A DNA stretch of 64,000 nt from Acinetobacter sp. WC-141 (GTDB lineage Bacteria; Pseudomonadota; Gammaproteobacteria; Pseudomonadales; Moraxellaceae), in contig NZ_AMSS01000044.1 in NCBI RefSeq assembly GCF_000313935.1, positions 1-64,000 of the forward strand, in the 5' to 3' direction. The notes beneath the pieces were generated by a model that saw nothing but the letters and a program-made list of their open reading frames with translations, did not search any database and was not told the DNA's origin. Shown in pieces: positions 51,869 through 61,277 of this stretch (within the stretch, counting starts at the first letter, position 1; each line of letters starts with the position of its first letter). Made by a program: the position numbers and the translations under genes.

Positions 51869-53140
51869 ATGGAACTTCAAATGACAATGTCATTACAAAC
51901 AACATCATTTGAAGACTTCATTACTGTGATTGCTGCGGCGCTCGGTTGTGGCTTATTAATTGGTTTAGAACGTGAACGAAGCAAGCTCAAACATGAATAC
52001 AAAACTTTTGCCGGATTTCGTTCTTTTGCAATTAGTTCCCTACTCGGTGCAATCTGCTTTTTATTCGGAACTGAAATTGGAATTGTAGGTGCCCTTCTCA
52101 TTGGGGCAATTAGTATTGTATCTCTCAAAAATCAGCCCAATGACCCCGGTGTGACCACTGAACTCGCCTTTATTATGACTTATTTCATTGGGGCACTTTG
52201 CATTTGGAATATCTCATTGGCCGCTGGACTCGCCGTCATCATGACCATTATTTTATTGGCTAAACAATCTATGCATGGCATTGCCAGTCAGTGGATTACC
52301 GAATCAGAATTGCGTGATGGTATTTTTCTACTTGCCTTACTTTTAATAGCACTGCCTTTAGTACCCAATAAACCCTTTTGGGGCCCAGTTTTAAATCCGC
52401 ATGTGATTTTAAAATTACTCACTTTAATCTTATTTGTACAAGCACTCGCCCATATTGCGAAACGGTTACTCTCATCTAAAAACGCTTTATTACTCTCTTC
52501 TTTAGCTTCAGGATTTGTTTCCAGTACAGCGACCATTGCCAGTTTAGGCTTGGAAGTACGTTCTGGCAGCGCCAATGCCACTACAAATGCAGGCGCTGCA
52601 TTAATGTCGTGTGTTTCCACACTGATTCAAACTTTAATTATTGTGATTGGGATTAGCTTTGCTTGGTTTAAGCTGATTATATTTCCTACCCTTATTGCAG
52701 TGGCAGTTTTAGCAATCTGGGCTTTCATTTTATTACGTAAAGCAGAGCCCAGTACAACTTCGCCCGAACTCGACTCCAGAATGTTCAGCTTAAAAGAAGC
52801 CATTATTATTGCAGGCACACTTACCCTCATTCAGGCAGGTGTTTATGGCTTAAGTATATCTTTAGGTGATGCAGGATTAATCGCGGGGACCTTACTTGCT
52901 TCTTTATTTGAAATCCATGCAGCTATTGCGGCGGTCATTGTGCAAGGTGAACCCGATAGCACACATATGACGCCTTTATTAATTGCCTTTTTGGGAGGTT
53001 TTGCAGTTCATGCGCTTGCCAAAAGTGTGAACTCTGTAATTTCGGGCGGGCTACGCTATGCCCTTGCTTTCGTTCCCGCCCAACTCATTCATATGGCTAT
53101 ATTTATTAGTTTACTTTGGCTCAACATCCATTGGTTTTAA
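51869..53140 (+). CDS. MgtC/SapB-family membrane protein with DUF4010 domain
   Basis: The 423-residue protein has an MgtC/SapB N-terminal module (about 15-140) with the conserved GLLIGLERERS motif and a C-terminal DUF4010 module (about 190-420), with 11 or 12 membrane segments in all. MgtC is a virulence-linked protein that lowers ATP-synthase activity in Salmonella, but the longer fusion form is different, and transport or regulation of ATP is not proven. The ATG at 51869 follows AGAGGAAG, a clear ribosome site, and is preferred over an upstream start. It is convergent with trmO. Confidence 0.86.
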   Translation: MELQMTMSLQTTSFEDFITVIAAALGCGLLIGLERERSKLKHEYKTFAGFRSFAISSLLGAICFLFGTEIGIVGALLIGAISIVSLKNQPNDPGVTTELAFIMTYFIGALCIWNISLAAGLAVIMTIILLAKQSMHGIASQWITESELRDGIFLLALLLIALPLVPNKPFWGPVLNPHVILKLLTLILFVQALAHIAKRLLSSKNALLLSSLASGFVSSTATIASLGLEVRSGSANATTNAGAALMSCVSTLIQTLIIVIGISFAWFKLIIFPTLIAVAVLAIWAFILLRKAEPSTTSPELDSRMFSLKEAIIIAGTLTLIQAGVYGLSISLGDAGLIAGTLLASLFEIHAAIAAVIVQGEPDSTHMTPLLIAFLGGFAVHALAKSVNSVISGGLRYALAFVPAQLIHMAIFISLLWLNIHWF

Positions 53141-53158
53141 AGATTTCTATTGTATAAG

Positions 53159-53881
53159 CTAAAAAGTCTTCACTACATCAATCACAGTAACGACAAATTG
53201 ATCGACCTTAAAATGAATATCAAAGTCTGAGAATTTCATTTTATAGATTCTTTCAGGGTCTTCTTGATAGGCAGGCCGAGGATCTAAAGCTAACACTTGC
53301 TCAAGCTCATCAATGTACTGTGAATTCATTTCATTATTTTGCAGAAAATATTTTTGCGCTGTTAACGCAGCTTCTGACCAAATGACTGACTTCCGTTCAG
53401 GTTCTGCATGTGCATAACCACTTTCTGCATCAATAATTGCATCAGAATATTGGATATAGGGTTTGATGTCTAAAATTGGAGTGCCATCTAATAAATCACT
53501 TCCTGTGACATAGACGCGAACAGACTTACCGACTTTTTCTACTTTATTAAGCTTTACAACTGACAGGCCTAGTGGTGATGGTCGATACATGCTACGTGTA
53601 GCAAATACGCCAATTTTTTCATTGCCCCCTAAACGTGGTGGACGAACCTGTGCACGGAACTTCTCTATACTCCCTTGATTTTTATTGTCATGAAACTGCC
53701 AGACTAACCAGAGATGACTGAATTGCTCAATTCCCTCAAATGCTAACAAGTCGTTAAACGGATCTACCATGTCGATATAAGACTCAATATTGACCAAATT
53801 AGGCTGGCGTGGAATCCCAAATTTTTCACGATAAGGGGAACACATATGGCCAATTACGGGGAAGGTGACAGAATTGATCAT
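53159..53881 (-). CDS. trmO: tRNA m6t6A37 methyltransferase TrmO
   Basis: TrmO (TsaA) methylates t6A37 of tRNA-Thr in a SAM-dependent manner, using a beta-barrel fold different from other methyltransferases. The 240-residue protein shows FPVIGHMCSPY at the start, HLWLVWQFH (about 57-65), VRPPRLGGNEKIGVFATRSMYRPSPLG with the SAM site, and GSDLLDGTPILDIKPYI (about 126-142). The length is typical. The ATG at 53881 is chosen over a GTG directly upstream. It links functionally to tsaD at 8076. Confidence 0.93.
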   Translation of the reverse strand: MINSVTFPVIGHMCSPYREKFGIPRQPNLVNIESYIDMVDPFNDLLAFEGIEQFSHLWLVWQFHDNKNQGSIEKFRAQVRPPRLGGNEKIGVFATRSMYRPSPLGLSVVKLNKVEKVGKSVRVYVTGSDLLDGTPILDIKPYIQYSDAIIDAESGYAHAEPERKSVIWSEAALTAQKYFLQNNEMNSQYIDELEQVLALDPRPAYQEDPERIYKMKFSDFDIHFKVDQFVVTVIDVVKTF

Positions 53882-53982
53882 CACTTTTTCTTATAAACAC
53901 AATTAAATATATTCAGTTTATCGGGAATGAAATTAGATTAGAATAGCAATCTGTTTTCTTTTAATCGTGATCGAGACCTTTA

Positions 53983-54762
53983 ATGGCTGCTTTTAACGTC
54001 GAACGCATTACTCATGTTCACCACTGGAATGACACCCTTTTCAGTTTTAAAACTACACGCGACACTAGCTTACGTTTTAAAAATGGTCAGTTCGTAATGA
54101 TCGGACTTGAAGTGAATGGCAAACCGTTAATGCGTGCGTATTCGATTGCAAGTGCAAACTACGAAGAAGAGTTAGAATTTTTCTCAATTAAAGTACAAGA
54201 CGGTCCTTTAACTTCGATTTTGCAAAAAGTACAAGTTGGCGATGAAATTTTAATTTCTAAAAAACCGACAGGTACTTTGGTTCATGATGACCTTTTACCG
54301 GGTAAAAACTTGTACCTTTTATCTTCTGGTACTGGCCTTGCACCATTCTTATCAATTATTCGTGACCCAGAAACTTACGAACGTTTTGAAAAAGTGATTG
54401 TTGTTCATGGTACACGCTATATTTCTGAATTAGCTTACCAAGACCTGATCTTGAACGAATTACCGAACCATGAATTCTTTGAAGAGTTAGGTATTAAAGA
54501 CAAGCTTGTTTACTACCCAACTGTTACTCGTGAACCTTTCCACACTCAAGGCCGTGTTACCACTGCAATTGAAACTGGCGCTTTATTTGAAAAAATCGGT
54601 TTACCACGTTTCAACCGTGAAACTGACCGTGCCATGCTTTGTGGTAGCCCTGCATTCTTAAAAGATGTGGCTGCGTTACTTGACCAACACGGTTTAGTTG
54701 AATCACCTCGTATGGGTGAAATGGGCGACTACGTGATTGAACGTGCTTTCGTAGAAAAATAA
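53983..54762 (+). CDS. fpr: Ferredoxin/flavodoxin-NADP reductase
   Basis: Fpr transfers electrons between NADPH and ferredoxin or flavodoxin. The 259-residue protein has an FAD-binding domain with RAYSIAS (about 42-48) and an NADP-binding domain with SGTGLAPFLSII (about 110-121), the C-terminal GEMGDYVIERAFVEK, and the usual Cys (LCGSPAF). Length and short C-terminus fit the bacterial class of subtype II FNR. It has its own terminator and is divergent from trmO. It could support the Fe-S enzymes of the region. Confidence 0.95.
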   Translation: MAAFNVERITHVHHWNDTLFSFKTTRDTSLRFKNGQFVMIGLEVNGKPLMRAYSIASANYEEELEFFSIKVQDGPLTSILQKVQVGDEILISKKPTGTLVHDDLLPGKNLYLLSSGTGLAPFLSIIRDPETYERFEKVIVVHGTRYISELAYQDLILNELPNHEFFEELGIKDKLVYYPTVTREPFHTQGRVTTAIETGALFEKIGLPRFNRETDRAMLCGSPAFLKDVAALLDQHGLVESPRMGEMGDYVIERAFVEK

Positions 54763-54775
54763 GATTTTTCCAAAT

Positions 54776-54807
54776 AAAAAAACCGAGGCAAGGTCCTCGG
54801 TTTTTTT
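54776..54807. terminator. Terminator between fpr and PhzF-like genes
   Basis: The stem AAAAAAACCGAGG / CCTCGGTTTTTTT with loop CAAGGT is placed between the convergent genes. Confidence 0.93.
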
Positions 54808-54814
54808 ATTTGTT

Positions 54815-55684
54815 TTATAAGTTAATCGTACCGTCGATACAGGTAACGGCGGTTCCACCCACTAAGATTTTATCTTGATGTAATTCAAGCTTCAGCTGTC
54901 CATCACGACCTAAAGCCTGGCCTTGTGAAGAAAGCACAGCATCATTTTGTGCTGGCAAAATACCATGGTAACGAATAAAAGATGCCACACTCCCATTCCC
55001 ACTACCACAAACTGGGTCTTCGTTTACACCACATGCAGGTGCAAATGAACGAACTTCTATACGTTTATGCTCATCATTATTTTCATAAAAACCGAAAACT
55101 GTGGCGCCCGTAACTTTCATTTCTAAATCATGTTCTTTTAGAGCAGCAAAGTCTGGTTGGGTCGCTAAAACAGCTTGGGCATTTACCGCTTGTAATACAA
55201 TCCAACGTGCGCCTACATCAACCAATGTAGCATTCCATTGAGTATTAATTTCACATTTTAAAATTTCTGCCAAATTCTGAGTATGTTCTGCATCGAGTGG
55301 AGTAATTTTAGGCTTAGGTAGTTCAAATGAAATATGACTTGAGCCACTCACGGTAAGCGTTACCAAACCCGCACCACATTGCTGTACCAGTTTACCTTCT
55401 TTAGCTGTCACGAAGCCCGCTTCAAGCAAAGCATAGGCAGTACCAATTGTAGGATGTCCTGCAAATGGCAATTCACTTTGCGGAGTAAAAATTCGAACCT
55501 GATAGTCTGCTTGCGCATTGGTCGCAGGCAGTACAAACGTGGTTTCAGAAAGATTGGTCCAATTGGCAATCGCCTGCATCTGTTCAGATGTTAAGGTACT
55601 GGCGTCCATAATGACTGCGACAGGATTTCCTTTAAATGCTTGGGAAGTAAAAACATCAACTTGTTTAAATGCAACAACAGACAT
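54815..55684 (-). CDS. PhzF-family isomerase
   Basis: The 289-residue protein has the two-lobed PhzF fold. The catalytic Glu (FKGNPVAVI, LSETTFV, Glu about 46) and FAGHPTIGTAYAL (about 75-87) are present, as is GSGNGSVASF in the second half. Phenazine synthesis is not implied: most family members are of unknown role, and no phz genes are near. It is divergent from the MocR-type regulator gene, which might control it. Confidence 0.9.
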   Translation of the reverse strand: MSVVAFKQVDVFTSQAFKGNPVAVIMDASTLTSEQMQAIANWTNLSETTFVLPATNAQADYQVRIFTPQSELPFAGHPTIGTAYALLEAGFVTAKEGKLVQQCGAGLVTLTVSGSSHISFELPKPKITPLDAEHTQNLAEILKCEINTQWNATLVDVGARWIVLQAVNAQAVLATQPDFAALKEHDLEMKVTGATVFGFYENNDEHKRIEVRSFAPACGVNEDPVCGSGNGSVASFIRYHGILPAQNDAVLSSQGQALGRDGQLKLELHQDKILVGGTAVTCIDGTINL

Positions 55685-55920
55685 AGACCACTCCTACTGA
55701 TTTTGTAATTAAAAAATATGGCTTTTAAGTCCTTACCATTTTTTGATCTTACTCATTTATTTTTAATGGTCACAGTATCAGTTAATATGAAAAATAATAG
55801 ACACAGTTGCTAATTACAAATCATAAATAAACCGACCAATTTAAAGTCATCACAATATTTGAGTTAAATAAGAGATCGCTATAAAGTGTAACCATTGCTT
55901 TGGTTTTTTAATGAATTGAC

Positions 55921-57381
55921 ATGTACAAATATAAAAAAGTGAGTGATGACCTAACCCTGCAAATTCAGAATGGCAGGCAGCCTATTGGTTCACGCTTACC
56001 ATCAATTCGCGACTGCGCAAATCATTATCAGGTCAGCATTAACACCGTAAAAGAAGCTTATCGTCAGCTTGAAGACCAAGGTTTAATTTCTGTTCGCCCC
56101 CAGTCTGGTTACTATGTTTGTCATGCACCTTCGAACTTGCTAGAGCTCGAAGAGCGTTATGTCAGTGAAGAAAAAGTATCACTTTCAGGAATTAGCTGTT
56201 TTCTCGCGCAAATTGTTAAAAAACAGATGGACCCCGACTATATCAATTTGGCTTTAGCTTGCCCTGCTGGTGAAAATTTCTATCCGATTGACCGCTTAAA
56301 ACGCTTAACTGCACAGGTTTTACGAACACAGCCGGACATTTTTAAAAACTATACTTTACCGCCTGGATCCATACGTTTACGTACTCAAATTGCTAGGCGA
56401 GGCTTACAGCTTGGTATGTTTCTTTCAGCAGATGACGTTGTGCTGACTCACGGCACCATGGAGGCTTTAAGTCTCGCGATTATGGCAACGACTCAAGCCG
56501 GTGACAGCATTGCACTTGAGATCCCTACATTTCACAATCTGTACCCGCTTCTTCATAATTTAGGTCGAAAAATTGTAGAAGTTCCAACTTCACCACATAC
56601 AGGTATGTGCCTAGATGCTCTTGAAGAACTCTTAAAATCTAAAAGTGTACAAGCCATATTAACTATTCCAACAGGACACAATCCTCTCGGTTTTAGCATG
56701 CCTGAAAGCAGCCGCCGTCGCTTAGCCGAGCTCGCTAATCAATTTCAGGTTCCCATCATTGAAGATGCAATGTACGCCGAACTGCAACTGAGTGAACCTC
56801 TCATTCCAAACATTAAGGCATTTGACCAAAATGGATGGGTTTTGGTGTGTGGTAGCTATACCAAAACTGTAGCACCAGACTATCGAATTGGTTGGCTAGA
56901 AGCTGGGCGCTTTCGTAACATTGTGCAGCAACTGAAATTTACAACGACAGTTGCCGAGCCAGCTCTACTTACAGAAACTTTAGGACTTTTCTTAGAAAAT
57001 GGTGGTTATGACCTACACTTAAGGCAGCTCAAGAAACGCTATCAACAGCAAATTGACGCCATTAAATCTTATATTTGTCGTTATTTTCCATTCGGTACCC
57101 GTGTGAGTCGTCCGCAAGCGGGATTTATTTTATGGTTAGAGTTGCCCGAATCTATTGATGCACTAGAACTGTTTCATCAGGCAATGGATGAAAAAATCTT
57201 ATGCATGCCAGGAATTTTATGTTCGGCTGATAAACGTTTTAGTCATTGTTTACGTATAGCAGCGTGTTTCGAATTAAACCCTAAAATGTTAAATGCTTTG
57301 ATGCGCTTAGGAGAGTTAGCAAAAAACATGCTACCCGCGCAAAGAGATTTAGATCAAATCCCTACTAATTCAGTAGGTTGA
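55921..57381 (+). CDS. MocR/GntR-type regulator with aminotransferase domain
   Basis: The 486-residue protein is a fusion of an N-terminal GntR winged helix (about 5-70, QIQNGRQPIGSRLPSIRDCA and VSINTVKEAYRQLEDQGLI) and a class I aminotransferase-like domain (about 95-470). The PLP lysine lies in GSYTKTVAPDYRIGW (about 317-331). MocR regulators bind PLP to sense amines, vitamins or amino acids and often control the neighbouring divergent gene, here PhzF. The effector is unknown. The ATG at 55921 gives MYKYKKVSDDLTLQI. Confidence 0.9.
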   Translation: MYKYKKVSDDLTLQIQNGRQPIGSRLPSIRDCANHYQVSINTVKEAYRQLEDQGLISVRPQSGYYVCHAPSNLLELEERYVSEEKVSLSGISCFLAQIVKKQMDPDYINLALACPAGENFYPIDRLKRLTAQVLRTQPDIFKNYTLPPGSIRLRTQIARRGLQLGMFLSADDVVLTHGTMEALSLAIMATTQAGDSIALEIPTFHNLYPLLHNLGRKIVEVPTSPHTGMCLDALEELLKSKSVQAILTIPTGHNPLGFSMPESSRRRLAELANQFQVPIIEDAMYAELQLSEPLIPNIKAFDQNGWVLVCGSYTKTVAPDYRIGWLEAGRFRNIVQQLKFTTTVAEPALLTETLGLFLENGGYDLHLRQLKKRYQQQIDAIKSYICRYFPFGTRVSRPQAGFILWLELPESIDALELFHQAMDEKILCMPGILCSADKRFSHCLRIAACFELNPKMLNALMRLGELAKNMLPAQRDLDQIPTNSVG

Positions 57382-57437
57382 ATCAAAAATGCAGAGTTAA
57401 TAAAATAAACCCATATATTTTTTATGCCTTTTATTTT

Positions 57438-58808
57438 ATGAAAACTGAGCTTCTCTCTCCCGCAGGTTCACTTAAAAACATGCGCTATGCTTTTGCCTAT
57501 GGTGCAGATGCCGTATATGCAGGCCAACCACGTTATAGTTTACGTGTGCGTAATAATGCTTTTGATCATGACAACTTAAAAATTGGGATTGATGAAGCCC
57601 ACGCTTTGGGTAAAAAGTTTTATGTTGTGGTGAATATTCAGCCACATAACAGCAAATTAAAAAACTTTATTCGTGATCTTGAACCTATTGTAGCGATGCA
57701 GCCAGATGCACTCATTATGTCTGACCCGGGCTTAATTATGATGGTGAGAGAACATTTCCCAGAGGTCCAAATTCATCTATCGGTTCAAGCCAACGCCATT
57801 AACTGGGCCACTGTTAAATTTTGGAAAGATTACGGTTTAAGCCGTGTGATTTTATCGCGTGAGTTGTCATTAGAAGAAATAGAAGAAATCCAGCAACATG
57901 TGCCAGACATTGAACTAGAAGTTTTTGTACATGGTGCACTATGCATGGCCTATTCAGGCCGTTGTTTACTTTCTGGTTATATGAACAAACGTGATGCCAA
58001 CCAAGGTGCTTGTACCAATGCTTGCCGTTGGGACTATAAGTTGCATGAAGCCCGAGAAGATGCAAACGGCGATGTGATTCCCGTCACTCAACTCAACACC
58101 TCAGAAAAGTCTTGCTGCTCATCAGCACAATCAGAGACAACCTCGGCTCAAACGTTGTTGGTACAACGCAATGATGAAGAAATGTTTGCTGCCGAAGAAG
58201 ATGAACACGGCACCTATTTTATGAACTCTAAAGATTTACGTGCGGTACAACATGTAGATCGTTTAACCAAAATGGGCATCGCCTCACTCAAAATTGAAGG
58301 TCGTACTAAATCATATTTTTACTGTGCCCGCACTGCTCAAATTTATCGAAAAGCCATTGATGATGCTTTAGCAGATAAACCATTTGACGCAAGCTTAATG
58401 GCTCAGCTCGAAGGGTTGGCGAACCGTGGTTACACCGAAGGTTTTTTAAGACGTCATGTCCATAGCGAATATCAAAACTATGCCGATGGTTCATCACATT
58501 TTGACTATCAACAATTTTGTGGAGAGGTTTTAGAACGTCACGGTGATTATATTCGCATCGAAGTTAAAAACCGTTTTGTGGTTGGCGACTCACTTGAACT
58601 CATGACGCCTCAAGGCAACATCACCTTTACCTTAACCGAAATGCGTGATTTAAAAGGTAACCCAATTACAGATGCTAAAGGTTCGGGGTATTTTGTTGAG
58701 ATTCCACTCTTACAAAATGTTGATGTTAGTTATGCCCTACTCATACGCAATTTGCCGCATGCCAAGGAAAACATTACTGCCTCTACATTAGCTTATTCAG
58801 CGAGTTGA
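57438..58808 (+). CDS. trhP: tRNA hydroxylation protein TrhP (YegQ, peptidase U32 family)
   Basis: TrhP is needed for 5-hydroxyuridine (ho5U34) in tRNA and uses prephenate-derived metabolites; the U32 peptidase label is historical. The 456-residue protein starts MKTELLSPAGSLKNMRYAFAYGAD and has the segment LSVQANAINW, then the conserved Cys cluster HGALCMAYSGRCLLSGYMNKRDANQGAC-like pattern (about 170-200). The ATG at 57438 fits the family; the open frame starts 20 codons upstream, overlapping the previous gene. The Fe-S ferredoxin gene yfhL follows immediately. Confidence 0.92.
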   Translation: MKTELLSPAGSLKNMRYAFAYGADAVYAGQPRYSLRVRNNAFDHDNLKIGIDEAHALGKKFYVVVNIQPHNSKLKNFIRDLEPIVAMQPDALIMSDPGLIMMVREHFPEVQIHLSVQANAINWATVKFWKDYGLSRVILSRELSLEEIEEIQQHVPDIELEVFVHGALCMAYSGRCLLSGYMNKRDANQGACTNACRWDYKLHEAREDANGDVIPVTQLNTSEKSCCSSAQSETTSAQTLLVQRNDEEMFAAEEDEHGTYFMNSKDLRAVQHVDRLTKMGIASLKIEGRTKSYFYCARTAQIYRKAIDDALADKPFDASLMAQLEGLANRGYTEGFLRRHVHSEYQNYADGSSHFDYQQFCGEVLERHGDYIRIEVKNRFVVGDSLELMTPQGNITFTLTEMRDLKGNPITDAKGSGYFVEIPLLQNVDVSYALLIRNLPHAKENITASTLAYSAS

Positions 58809-58810
58809 AA

Positions 58811-59062
58811 ATGGCACTTTTGATTACCAGTGACTGCATCAATTGTGATATGTGCTTACCGGAATGCCCGAACATCGCTATTTTTGAAGGGAGCAAAGTT
58901 TATGAAATTGATCCACTTCGTTGTACCGAGTGTGTAGGCTTTTACGATGCGCCAACATGTAAAGCGGTTTGCCCTATCGATTGCATAAAACCAGACCCTG
59001 CGCATATTGAAAATAAAGAACAACTGTTAGAGAAATTTAAGGGATTAAATATACTCGGCTAA
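58811..59062 (+). CDS. yfhL: YfhL-family 4Fe-4S dicluster ferredoxin
   Basis: This 83-residue protein has two 4Fe-4S sites: CINCDMCLPECP (about 9-20) and CTECVGFYDAPTCKAVCP (about 38-55), the second with a typical insertion. YfhL-type ferredoxins are reported to be required for RNA C/U hydroxylation by the U32 family. The gene begins 2 bp after the trhP stop, so co-translation with its likely electron-acceptor partner is expected. A TTG two codons upstream is the alternative start. Confidence 0.93.
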   Translation: MALLITSDCINCDMCLPECPNIAIFEGSKVYEIDPLRCTECVGFYDAPTCKAVCPIDCIKPDPAHIENKEQLLEKFKGLNILG

Positions 59063-59084
59063 TCTATTTTTTAAAAAGCCTATC

Positions 59085-59112
59085 GAGGATCAGGCTAAAG
59101 TCGCTGATCCTC
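59085..59112 (+). terminator. Hairpin after yfhL
   Basis: The 9-bp stem GAGGATCAG / CTGATCCTC with a 10-base loop follows the gene by 22 bp, but only TTAAAT comes after it, so termination efficiency is doubtful. Confidence 0.5.
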
Positions 59113-59309
59113 TTAAATAACTATGCAGCTCAATGATTAAATAAACGAATAAATAGCTGAGGTCACTTTGCTAGTGTTAAAATCAATTTATCAGTTCAGT
59201 TTGATTTACTGGTATTTTTGTACCAAAAAAATTAAACAATCGTTAAAACTGCCAAACCATTTCAACATTTCATGTAGATTGATTAAAACTCATTCTGGCG
59301 CAGCTCCCC

Positions 59310-59639
59310 ATGTCTTATCTTTATTTAGCAATTGCGATTGCTTGTGAAGTCATTGCAACTTCAGCCTTAAAAGCATCTCAAGGTTTTACTGTTCCTATTC
59401 CATCCATCATTACAGTTGTGGGCTATGCAATTGCTTTTTATTTATTGTCCCTTACGCTAAAAACGATTCCGATCGGAATCGCATATGCCATTTGGTCGGG
59501 TGCAGGTATTATTTTAATCTCTGCAATTGGCTGGATATTTTATAAACAGCATTTAGACTTGGCAGCCTGTATTGGTCTTACTTTAATGATCGCAGGTATT
59601 ATCATTATTAATGTATTTTCTAAAAATACCCATCTATAA
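59310..59639 (+). CDS. abeS: SMR-family multidrug efflux transporter AbeS
   Basis: AbeS is the small multidrug resistance pump of A. baumannii, exporting quaternary ammonium compounds, dyes and some antibiotics with H+. The 109-residue protein has four membrane helices and the conserved Glu in AIACEVIATSALK (about residue 13), with PIGIAYAIWSGAG (about 55-67). I recognise the sequence as AbeS, or nearly identical. It stands alone with about 250 bp upstream. Confidence 0.95.
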   Translation: MSYLYLAIAIACEVIATSALKASQGFTVPIPSIITVVGYAIAFYLLSLTLKTIPIGIAYAIWSGAGIILISAIGWIFYKQHLDLAACIGLTLMIAGIIIINVFSKNTHL

Positions 59640-59647
59640 ATTACAAT

Positions 59648-59684
59648 TAAAAAGCACCCGTAGTACCTTATTGGTCTAGGGTGC
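59648..59684 (-). terminator. Terminator downstream of the ABC-transporter ATPase gene
   Basis: On the minus strand the GCACCC / GGGTGC stem with an inner TAG-ACC pairing and a 5-base loop is followed by TTTTTAATT. It is about 95 bp after the ATPase stop and also lies between the two convergent units. Confidence 0.72.
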
Positions 59685-59777
59685 CTAAATGTTTAAAATA
59701 CAATAAAAATAACTTTAAATTTTTAACACTCGTGCCTGAACAATATATCTGCCAGTAAGCAACCGAGTATGAACAGC

Positions 59778-60554
59778 TTATTTCAAACTGCCCGTCAAAA
59801 ATTGTTTTAAACGTTCACTTTTCGGATTATTGAGTACTTCATCAGGATGGCCCTGTTCCTCAATTTTCCCTTGATGCAAGAAAATCACTTGATTAGATAC
59901 ATGACGTGCAAAGCCCATTTCATGTGTTACCACAATCATGGTACGCCCTTCTTCAGCCAAACCCTGCATTACTTTCAGTACTTCGCCCACTAACTCTGGG
60001 TCAAGCGCACTGGTTGGCTCATCAAACAACATGACTTCCGGTTCCATCGCCAAAGCACGAGCAATCGCTACACGTTGCTGCTGACCACCAGATAAAAATG
60101 CTGGATATTTACTTTCAACGCTTTCAGGTAATCCAACTTTACGTAGATATTTCCGTGCACGTTCTTCTGCCTCAGCACGTTTAACTCCGAGTACGTGAAT
60201 TGGCCCTTCAATGACATTTTCAAGCACTGTCATGTGAGACCATAAATTAAAGTGCTGAAACACCATCATGAGCTGAGTACGCATTTTCTGTAGTTGCTTT
60301 GAATCAACCACTTTTAAATTGCCTTTTTTATCAAAGACGGTACGTAGTTTTTCGCCATTGAGCTTAATGGTGCCATTGCTCGGTTGCTCTAAAAAGTTGA
60401 TACAACGCAGCAAAGTACTTTTACCTGAACCAGATGAACCAATAATACTAATTACATCACCAGCATTTGCATCAAGTGATATTCCTTTTAGTACTTCATG
60501 ATCGCCAAATGTTTTGTGTAAATCACGAATCACTAGTTTTGCCACTTGTTCCAT
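59778..60554 (-). CDS. hisP: ABC transporter ATPase, HisP/ArgP-type basic amino acid uptake
   Basis: The 258-residue protein has Walker [10 protein letters not shown] (about 36-44), Q loop, signature [15 protein letters not shown] (about 154-168), Walker [15 protein letters not shown] and the switch His in VTHEMGFA. The additional loop near residues 75-90 ([20 protein letters not shown]) is a HisP feature. Together with the two permease genes and the periplasmic protein it forms an importer for histidine, lysine or arginine; exact substrate is uncertain. Confidence 0.93.
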   Translation of the reverse strand: MEQVAKLVIRDLHKTFGDHEVLKGISLDANAGDVISIIGSSGSGKSTLLRCINFLEQPSNGTIKLNGEKLRTVFDKKGNLKVVDSKQLQKMRTQLMMVFQHFNLWSHMTVLENVIEGPIHVLGVKRAEAEERARKYLRKVGLPESVESKYPAFLSGGQQQRVAIARALAMEPEVMLFDEPTSALDPELVGEVLKVMQGLAEEGRTMIVVTHEMGFARHVSNQVIFLHQGKIEEQGHPDEVLNNPKSERLKQFLTGSLK

Positions 60555-60563
60555 TTATAACTC

Positions 60564-61277
60564 CTAATGATTCGATGGCTTTAAAAATGCCAACCAACGT
60601 TTTTCAAGCCGACGAAATATCCAAATCAAAATAAATGCCAGCATCGCATATAACACCGCGGCAATCCCAAAAGCATTAAAGGTGTCATAGGTTGCCGCAT
60701 TTACATCACGCGCAATTTTTAAAATATCAGGAACAGTTGCTGTAAATGCAATGGTTGTCGCATGCAACATCAAAATGACTTCGTTACCGTAAAATGGCAA
60801 AGCACGGCGTAACATCGATGGAATGATAATACGTGTGTAGAGTTTCCATTTTGACATACCAAAAGCTTGGGCGGCTTCAATCTCGCCATGTGGAATAGAA
60901 CGAATCGCTCCAGCAAAGATTTCAGTCGTATATGCACCAGTATTGAGCGCGAATGCCAAAATGGTGCAATTTATGCCCTCTCGAAAAAATGCATCGAGCG
61001 TCTGATGTTCATGGACGTAATCAAAGCTGTAAATGCCCGAGTAAATAATCAGCAATTGGATGTACAGTGGTGTGCCACGAAAAACGTAGGTAAATAACCA
61101 AACGGGGCCACGCAACCAAAGACTTTCTGATACTCGTGCAAGGGATAAAGGCACCGCAAGCACAAAACCAATACTAATAGAAAGCACCAATAACCAAGCA
61201 GTCATCGCGACACCGGTCATTTGTAAGCCATCTGTCCAAAGGTATGCCTGCCAATATTGTTGAAGGATTTCAATCAT
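60564..61277 (-). CDS. hisM: ABC transporter permease, HisM type
   Basis: The 237-residue inner-membrane protein has about five membrane segments and the EAA-loop GEIEAAQAFGMSKWKLYTRIIIP (about 126-150) that contacts the ATPase. The early segment PVWLFTYVFRGTPLYIQL is typical of the amino acid permease group. Its start overlaps the partner permease by 4 bp, so the two subunits are coupled. Confidence 0.92.
   Translation of the reverse strand: MIEILQQYWQAYLWTDGLQMTGVAMTAWLLVLSISIGFVLAVPLSLARVSESLWLRGPVWLFTYVFRGTPLYIQLLIIYSGIYSFDYVHEHQTLDAFFREGINCTILAFALNTGAYTTEIFAGAIRSIPHGEIEAAQAFGMSKWKLYTRIIIPSMLRRALPFYGNEVILMLHATTIAFTATVPDILKIARDVNAATYDTFNAFGIAAVLYAMLAFILIWIFRRLEKRWLAFLKPSNH

Noticed and set aside
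51662..51880. 72-codon minus-strand frame between gspE and the MgtC-like gene
   Set aside because: It covers the promoter and ribosome site of the MgtC-like gene and shows no family features.
54815..55684. Phenazine biosynthesis locus
   Set aside because: Only a PhzF-fold protein is present; no other phz genes occur nearby.
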